36,551 nt of DNA from an uncultured Prevotella sp. GTDB lineage: Bacteria; Bacteroidota; Bacteroidia; Bacteroidales; Bacteroidaceae. Within the stretch, counting starts at the first letter, position 1. Every line of letters starts with the position of its first letter. The notes below the pieces were generated by a model. The model was not told the origin of the DNA, ran no database searches, and saw only the letters and a list, made by a program, of their open reading frames with translations. Positions 32,834-36,551 of this stretch are shown piece by piece. The stretch spans positions 1 through 36,551 of the forward strand of contig CAJPPF010000008.1 of assembly GCA_905372445.1 (NCBI GenBank), in the 5' to 3' direction. The position numbers and the translations under genes were made by a program.

Positions 32834-33907
32834 TTATCTGAAATTTTGAATCAATTCTTTTACCCTCAGTGCTGGTACGGCACCCTCATAGAGAATGTCG
32901 TATACCATTCTTATTATTGGGAATGAGAAGTTTTTGTACTCATCGAGTATTGCTGTGATACATTTCGCACCGTAATACCCCTCTGCTATCATTTCCATCT
33001 CTGTCTGTGCCGCCTTGATGCTGTAGCCTTTTCCTACCATCGTACCGAATATACGGTTGCGTGAGAAGTCAGAGTAGCCTGTGACAAGCAGGTCGCCTAC
33101 ATAAACCGAATTGGTGATGTTGCGGTCCTGCGAAGGACTGAGCAGGTTGAGTACGTCAGCCATCTCGCTTGCAGCATTCGCCATATACACCGCCTGGAGG
33201 TTGTCGCCGTAGCCAAGTCCGTTGTATATGCCTGCTCCAATAGCATAGATGTTCTTCAATACCGAGGCATACTCTATACCTTTAACATCAATTGATGTAC
33301 GTACCTGAAGATAGTCTGACTGTATGACGTCAGCAAGTTGCTGAGCGCGAGTCTCGTCAGAACAGCCTACGGTGAGGAACGTGAGGCGGTTCATGGCAAC
33401 TTCCTCTGCATGTGACGGACCCATTAGCACTGCAATCTGATTCTCCGGAATACCGAACTGAAAGTGGAAGTAGTCGGAGATAGCGAGATTCTCGTCGGGG
33501 ATGATGCCTTTTGTTGCAGAGATGATGAACTTGTCGGTCATGCTCTCTGTAATTTTCTCCAAGTGTTGCTTGAAATAAGGTGAAGGCGTGACGAATATCA
33601 GCGTGTCGTAATCGCGGATTATCTCATTGATGTCAGATGAGAAGTGAATCTTATCGACATCGAAAGTCACCGACGTGAGATAAGCGGCGTTATGACCTGT
33701 TCGCTTTATCTCCTCGATACGGTCTTCGCGACGCATATACCAACCTATCTCGCCTTTTCTTTCGATTACGATCTTGGCGAGTGCTGTGGCCCAGGAACCA
33801 CCGCCCATGATAGCAATGCGTCCACACCCCGACTTATTCCTTCGGAAGAGTCTTCTCAGCAGCCTTTTCAATCCATGCAGCAAATTCTTCAACTTTTGGA
33901 TTATCAT
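32834..33907 (-). CDS. gpsA: Glycerol-3-phosphate dehydrogenase [NAD(P)+]
   Basis: Protein of 357 residues. IAIMGGGSWATALA (from about residue 31) is the Rossmann motif, TLIFVTPSPYF and SATKGI are the dinucleotide/substrate loops, and GIEYASVLKNIYAIGAGI contains the catalytic Lys. It makes sn-glycerol 3-phosphate for phospholipids. Before the Rossmann motif lies a basic amphipathic stretch (KLKNLLHGLKRLLRRLFRRN) encoded by DNA that also encodes the last LysS residues (74-nt overlap, different frame). ATG 33907 is the only ATG before the core; TTG codons at residues 6, 9 and 13 are alternatives. Confidence 0.94.
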   Translation of the reverse strand: MIIQKLKNLLHGLKRLLRRLFRRNKSGCGRIAIMGGGSWATALAKIVIERKGEIGWYMRREDRIEEIKRTGHNAAYLTSVTFDVDKIHFSSDINEIIRDYDTLIFVTPSPYFKQHLEKITESMTDKFIISATKGIIPDENLAISDYFHFQFGIPENQIAVLMGPSHAEEVAMNRLTFLTVGCSDETRAQQLADVIQSDYLQVRTSIDVKGIEYASVLKNIYAIGAGIYNGLGYGDNLQAVYMANAASEMADVLNLLSPSQDRNITNSVYVGDLLVTGYSDFSRNRIFGTMVGKGYSIKAAQTEMEMIAEGYYGAKCITAILDEYKNFSFPIIRMVYDILYEGAVPALRVKELIQNFR

Positions 33908-35633
33908 AATTGAGTTTGTATTTTTTGTTTACTCCGCAGACATCCTGCTGGAGTTTCTGTGCCTTAACTTCTTTGATGTCGCTGACGAGATAGTAGCCGG
34001 CTTTGTTGAATAACGGTACCCATTCCTCTGGTACACCGAGCGATGTCCATTCCGCTACTGATGAGCGTGGAGCTTTTTTCTCAGGTTTCATTTGTGGGAA
34101 TAGCATCACCTCACCTATGGCAAACTTGCCTGTCAGGAGCATCACTAAACGGTCAATGCCGATTCCGATTCCGAATGTTGGCGGCATGCCATACTGTAGT
34201 GCGCGGAGGAAATCCTGATCGATGATCATTGCCTCGTCATCGCCCTTGTCAGCCAGGCGCATCTGCTCAATGAAGCGCTCTTCCTGATCAATAGGGTCGT
34301 TAAGCTCTGAGTAGGCATTTGCCAGCTCCTTGCCATTGACCATAAGCTCGAAGCGCTCGGTAAGACCGGGTTTAGAACGGTGCATCTTGGTGAGTGGAGA
34401 CATCTCGACAGGGTAGTCGGTGATGAAGGTAGGCTGTATGAAGTCACCTTCGCATGTCTCGCCGAATATTTCGTCAATGAGTTTTCCCTTACCCATTGTC
34501 TCGTCTACTTCGATACCGAGTTTCATCGCTGTCTGCCGAATCTCGTCCTCTGTCATAGGGTAGAGGTCGTAGCCTGTCTTATCCTTGATAGCATCAAGAA
34601 TTGGCAGACGGCGGAATGGAGCCTTGAACGAAATTGTCTTGCCGTCGATTTCTACTTCCGGCTTGCCGTTTACAGCAATACATATTTGCTCAAGCATATT
34701 CTCTGTGAAGGTCATTCCCCAGTTAAGATCCTTGTATGACACATATAGTTCCATACAGGTGAACTCGGGGTTGTGGGTTTTGTCCATTCCTTCATTGCGG
34801 AAGTTCTTGCCCATCTCGTAGACACCCTCAAAGCCGCCAACGATGAGACGTTTGAGGTAAAGCTCTGTGGCAATACGCATATACATGTCCTGATTAAGGG
34901 CGTTGAAGTGAGTGGTGAAGGGACGAGCCGAAGCACCACCTGCAATATTCTGCAGAATAGGAGTGTCGACCTCTGTGTAGCCGGAGCCATCGAGGATATT
35001 ACGCATTGTGCGTACAATGGTGGCACGCTTTAAGAATGTGTCTTTCACACCGTCGTTGACGACGAGATCGACATAACGCTGACGGTAGCGCAATTCAGGA
35101 TCGTCGAACTTGTCGTATGCGATACCGTCCTTGTACTTGACTATCGGGAGGGGTTTGAGCGACTTTGAAAGAAGTACAATCTCTTTTGCATGCACGCTTA
35201 TTTCACCTGTCTTCGTACGGAATACATATCCCTTGACCCCAATAAAATCACCAATGTCTAATAACTTCTTGAAGACAATATTATAGAGATCCTTATTCTC
35301 GTCAGGACAGATTTCATCGCGCTGGACATATACCTGAACTCGTCCTTTAGAGTCTTGAAGCTCGGCAAATGCAGCCTTGCCCATGATACGCTGTCCCATC
35401 ATACGGCCGGCGATTGTGACATTGCGGCTGTTCTCGGCTGTTGCTTTTCCTGGTATGTCATTACCTTCCTCATCCTTTTCGGCAGGGAGGTCTATAAATT
35501 GTTCACGGATATCGTCACTCCATGCGTTGACAGGAAACTCGTCGGCAGGATAAGGGTTAATGCCCATCTGACGAAGAGTTTCAAGACTCTCGCGACGACC
35601 AATCTCTTGTTCTGAAAGTTCTAAAATATTCAT
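33834..35633 (-). CDS. lysS: Lysyl-tRNA synthetase, class II
   Basis: Protein of 599 residues, about 90 longer than E. coli LysS. An OB-fold anticodon domain (VTIAGRMMGQRIMGKAAFAEL) comes first. Class II motif 2 (NFRNEGMDKTHNPEFT) and motif 3 (FGIGIGIDRLVMLLTG) follow. The usual end, VMLFPQMKP, is reached at about residue 517. About 82 more residues follow (WTSLGVPEEWVPLFNKAGYY ... KVEEFAAWIEKAAEK), a helical tail known from Bacteroidota LysS. It charges tRNA-Lys. First gene of the lysS-gpsA-pgi operon. Confidence 0.97.
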   Translation of the reverse strand: MNILELSEQEIGRRESLETLRQMGINPYPADEFPVNAWSDDIREQFIDLPAEKDEEGNDIPGKATAENSRNVTIAGRMMGQRIMGKAAFAELQDSKGRVQVYVQRDEICPDENKDLYNIVFKKLLDIGDFIGVKGYVFRTKTGEISVHAKEIVLLSKSLKPLPIVKYKDGIAYDKFDDPELRYRQRYVDLVVNDGVKDTFLKRATIVRTMRNILDGSGYTEVDTPILQNIAGGASARPFTTHFNALNQDMYMRIATELYLKRLIVGGFEGVYEMGKNFRNEGMDKTHNPEFTCMELYVSYKDLNWGMTFTENMLEQICIAVNGKPEVEIDGKTISFKAPFRRLPILDAIKDKTGYDLYPMTEDEIRQTAMKLGIEVDETMGKGKLIDEIFGETCEGDFIQPTFITDYPVEMSPLTKMHRSKPGLTERFELMVNGKELANAYSELNDPIDQEERFIEQMRLADKGDDEAMIIDQDFLRALQYGMPPTFGIGIGIDRLVMLLTGKFAIGEVMLFPQMKPEKKAPRSSVAEWTSLGVPEEWVPLFNKAGYYLVSDIKEVKAQKLQQDVCGVNKKYKLNYDNPKVEEFAAWIEKAAEKTLPKE

Positions 35634-35691
35634 ATAACGTTTTTCTGTATGCTCATTTATGAGACTGTTTGATTTTGTATTATTCCAAATG

Positions 35692-35699
35692 CAAAAGTA
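35692..35699 (-). promoter_or_regulatory. -7 promoter box of the lysS operon
   Basis: TACTTTTG on the minus strand, 58 nt before the ATG; only a T-rich -33 region is seen. Confidence 0.5.
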
Positions 35700-35774
35700 A
35701 CGAATATTTTTCTAAAAACGATAGTTTTTTACATTCTTTATACGCGAAACTTCTTCATTCATTGATAAATTTAT

Positions 35775-35782
35775 TATTTTTG
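35775..35782 (+). promoter_or_regulatory. -7 promoter box of the menaquinone genes
   Basis: TATTTTTG, about 95 nt before the thioesterase ATG. It lies before the TTG at 35802, so it does not decide between the two starts. No clear -33. Confidence 0.45.
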
Positions 35783-35876
35783 CATTCCGAAAAGGAGCTA
35801 TTTGAGAGGAATAAAAGGGACTCTGATTGCGCTGTCAGGAGTATCTTTATTTTTATATAATCAAAACGACAGGAAA

Positions 35877-36278
35877 ATGTTTGTACCGGAATATGTAAAC
35901 CAATGTCTTGATGGACTGTCTGATGTCCTTGGGATAACATACCATTCAACGGATGATCCTCATACTATTGAGGCTCGGCTGACGTGTAGTGAGAATAGTT
36001 CTCAACCTTGGGGATATCTCTCTGGCGGTGCCACGCTGGCTATGGCAGAGAACCTGGCAGGGGTAGGGTCGATGTGTATCTGCCCGGGCAAAATGATTTT
36101 CGGAATCAATGTCGCTGCTAATCACATGAGTTCTGTCCGTATAGGTCAGATGGTCGTAGCAACAGCCCGCATCACACGTCAGGGCGGCAGACTGCATCAG
36201 TGGCTTGTTGATGTGAAGAACGAAGCCGGAGAGATGGTGTCTGAAATAATGGTGACAAATTATATCAAAGACAAGTAA
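35877..36278 (+). CDS. Hotdog-fold acyl-CoA thioesterase, probable DHNA-CoA thioesterase
   Basis: Protein of 133 residues from ATG 35877, which has AGGA just upstream and begins the family N-terminus. A TTG at 35802 would add 25 unrelated residues. The hotdog core is PWGYLSGGATLAMAENLAG (the position of the catalytic acid is the Glu of this helix), FGINVAANHMSSVRIGQMV and the strand VVATARITRQGGRLHQWLVDV, as in PaaI/MenI proteins. The stop overlaps the start of an isochorismate synthase gene by one base, so the likely job is hydrolysis of 1,4-dihydroxy-2-naphthoyl-CoA in menaquinone synthesis (inference from context). Confidence 0.88.
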   Translation: MFVPEYVNQCLDGLSDVLGITYHSTDDPHTIEARLTCSENSSQPWGYLSGGATLAMAENLAGVGSMCICPGKMIFGINVAANHMSSVRIGQMVVATARITRQGGRLHQWLVDVKNEAGEMVSEIMVTNYIKDK

Positions 36279-36551
36279 TGAGCTTCGCCTATTATCGACT
36301 CCCTTATGGCGAGAAATACACGATTGTTCGTTCAGCGACTGCAGACAGGATTCTCCCTGCCTATGAAAATATAGGACTGTCGGAGGGCTTTGTCGTAGCT
36401 CCTTTCGTAAATACCAAAACCACACCGATAGTACTTATAAGTCCTGATGATGTGGAGGAAAAGCCTGTGCCTGATATAATGAAAGGTAACACCTCAAGAT
36501 GCCGGAATTGTTCTGAGAGGAGGCACGTTACGGATGCTTATAGCAATGCGT
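36278..36551 (+). CDS. menF: Isochorismate synthase, N-terminal part (cut by window end)
   Basis: Open frame from ATG 36278 to the window edge, 91 complete codons. It starts MSFAYYRLPYGEKYTIVRSA and continues GLSEGFVVAPFVNT, the N-terminal pattern of Bacteroidota chorismate-binding isochorismate synthases. The catalytic chorismate-binding domain lies beyond the window. The one-base TAATG overlap with the thioesterase indicates translational coupling. Isochorismate synthase starts menaquinone synthesis from chorismate. Identification rests on this short region and the neighbour. Confidence 0.72.
   Translation, partial: MSFAYYRLPYGEKYTIVRSATADRILPAYENIGLSEGFVVAPFVNTKTTPIVLISPDDVEEKPVPDIMKGNTSRCRNCSERRHVTDAYSNA

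Overview
The window looks like a chromosomal segment of a Bacteroidota genome, most likely Prevotella or a close relative (inference). Promoters have the Bacteroidota form TTTG, about 19-21 nt, then TAnnTTTG. Shine-Dalgarno sequences are mostly absent. There are three TonB-dependent receptors, a GH92/GH130 glycan cluster, Bacteroidota-type LysS, Pgi and RsmA, and a menaquinone operon start. No rRNA, tRNA, transposase, phage gene or CRISPR array was seen.

Layout. (1) 109-3716: a putative metal (probably copper) locus. Minus-strand HYC_CC_PP-like protein, TonB receptor and secreted HMA protein are divergent from an NlpE-like lipoprotein that lacks the CXXC pair. (2) 3968-10866: a five-gene mannoside operon with its own promoter: GH92 alpha-mannosidase, CBM9-like protein, TIM-barrel lipoprotein, GPH-type sugar symporter and GH130 phosphorylase. 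It fits trimming of mannose-rich glycans, import, and phosphorolysis of a Man-GlcNAc-type core. There is no SusC/SusD pair. (3) 10891-14180: an inverted repeat, then a fused acyl-activating enzyme/acyl carrier/acyltransferase and a hemolysin-III-type membrane protein. (4) 14239-15389: pfs-luxS (minus), SAH recycling and AI-2 production. (5) 15556-19486: Gate-domain membrane protein, rsmA, frr and rsgA, the last three concerned with ribosomes. (6) 19487-20432: almost 1 kb without a convincing gene, but with a terminator, a 22-bp tandem repeat and a palindromic repeat.

(7) 20433-22940 is the most interesting part: a TonB-dependent outer-membrane receptor directly behind an FMN riboswitch (RFN element), whose closing helix overlaps the ribosome-binding region. 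This points to an outer-membrane flavin uptake system. (8) 23309-25249: mnmA convergent with an esterase. (9) 25444-27960: Dabb protein, uracil permease and a DUF5020/Tsx-like outer-membrane barrel, a likely nucleobase uptake unit. (10) 27999-30593: a second palindromic repeat and a third TonB receptor with a carboxypeptidase-regulatory-like domain. (11) 30632-35699: lysS-gpsA-pgi and a HAD phosphatase (minus), with a 74-nt lysS/gpsA overlap and a Shine-Dalgarno-led seven-codon ORF before the HAD gene. (12) 35775-end: hotdog thioesterase and a truncated isochorismate synthase, the start of a menaquinone operon.

Two families of short dispersed repeats link otherwise unrelated intergenic regions: a palindrome around CGTGATAAATCACG (two full copies, a half copy and a decayed copy) and a 22-bp-period repeat around AAGAAACGGCGGTT (two loci, opposite orientations). 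All functional calls come from reading motifs by eye; no database search was run.
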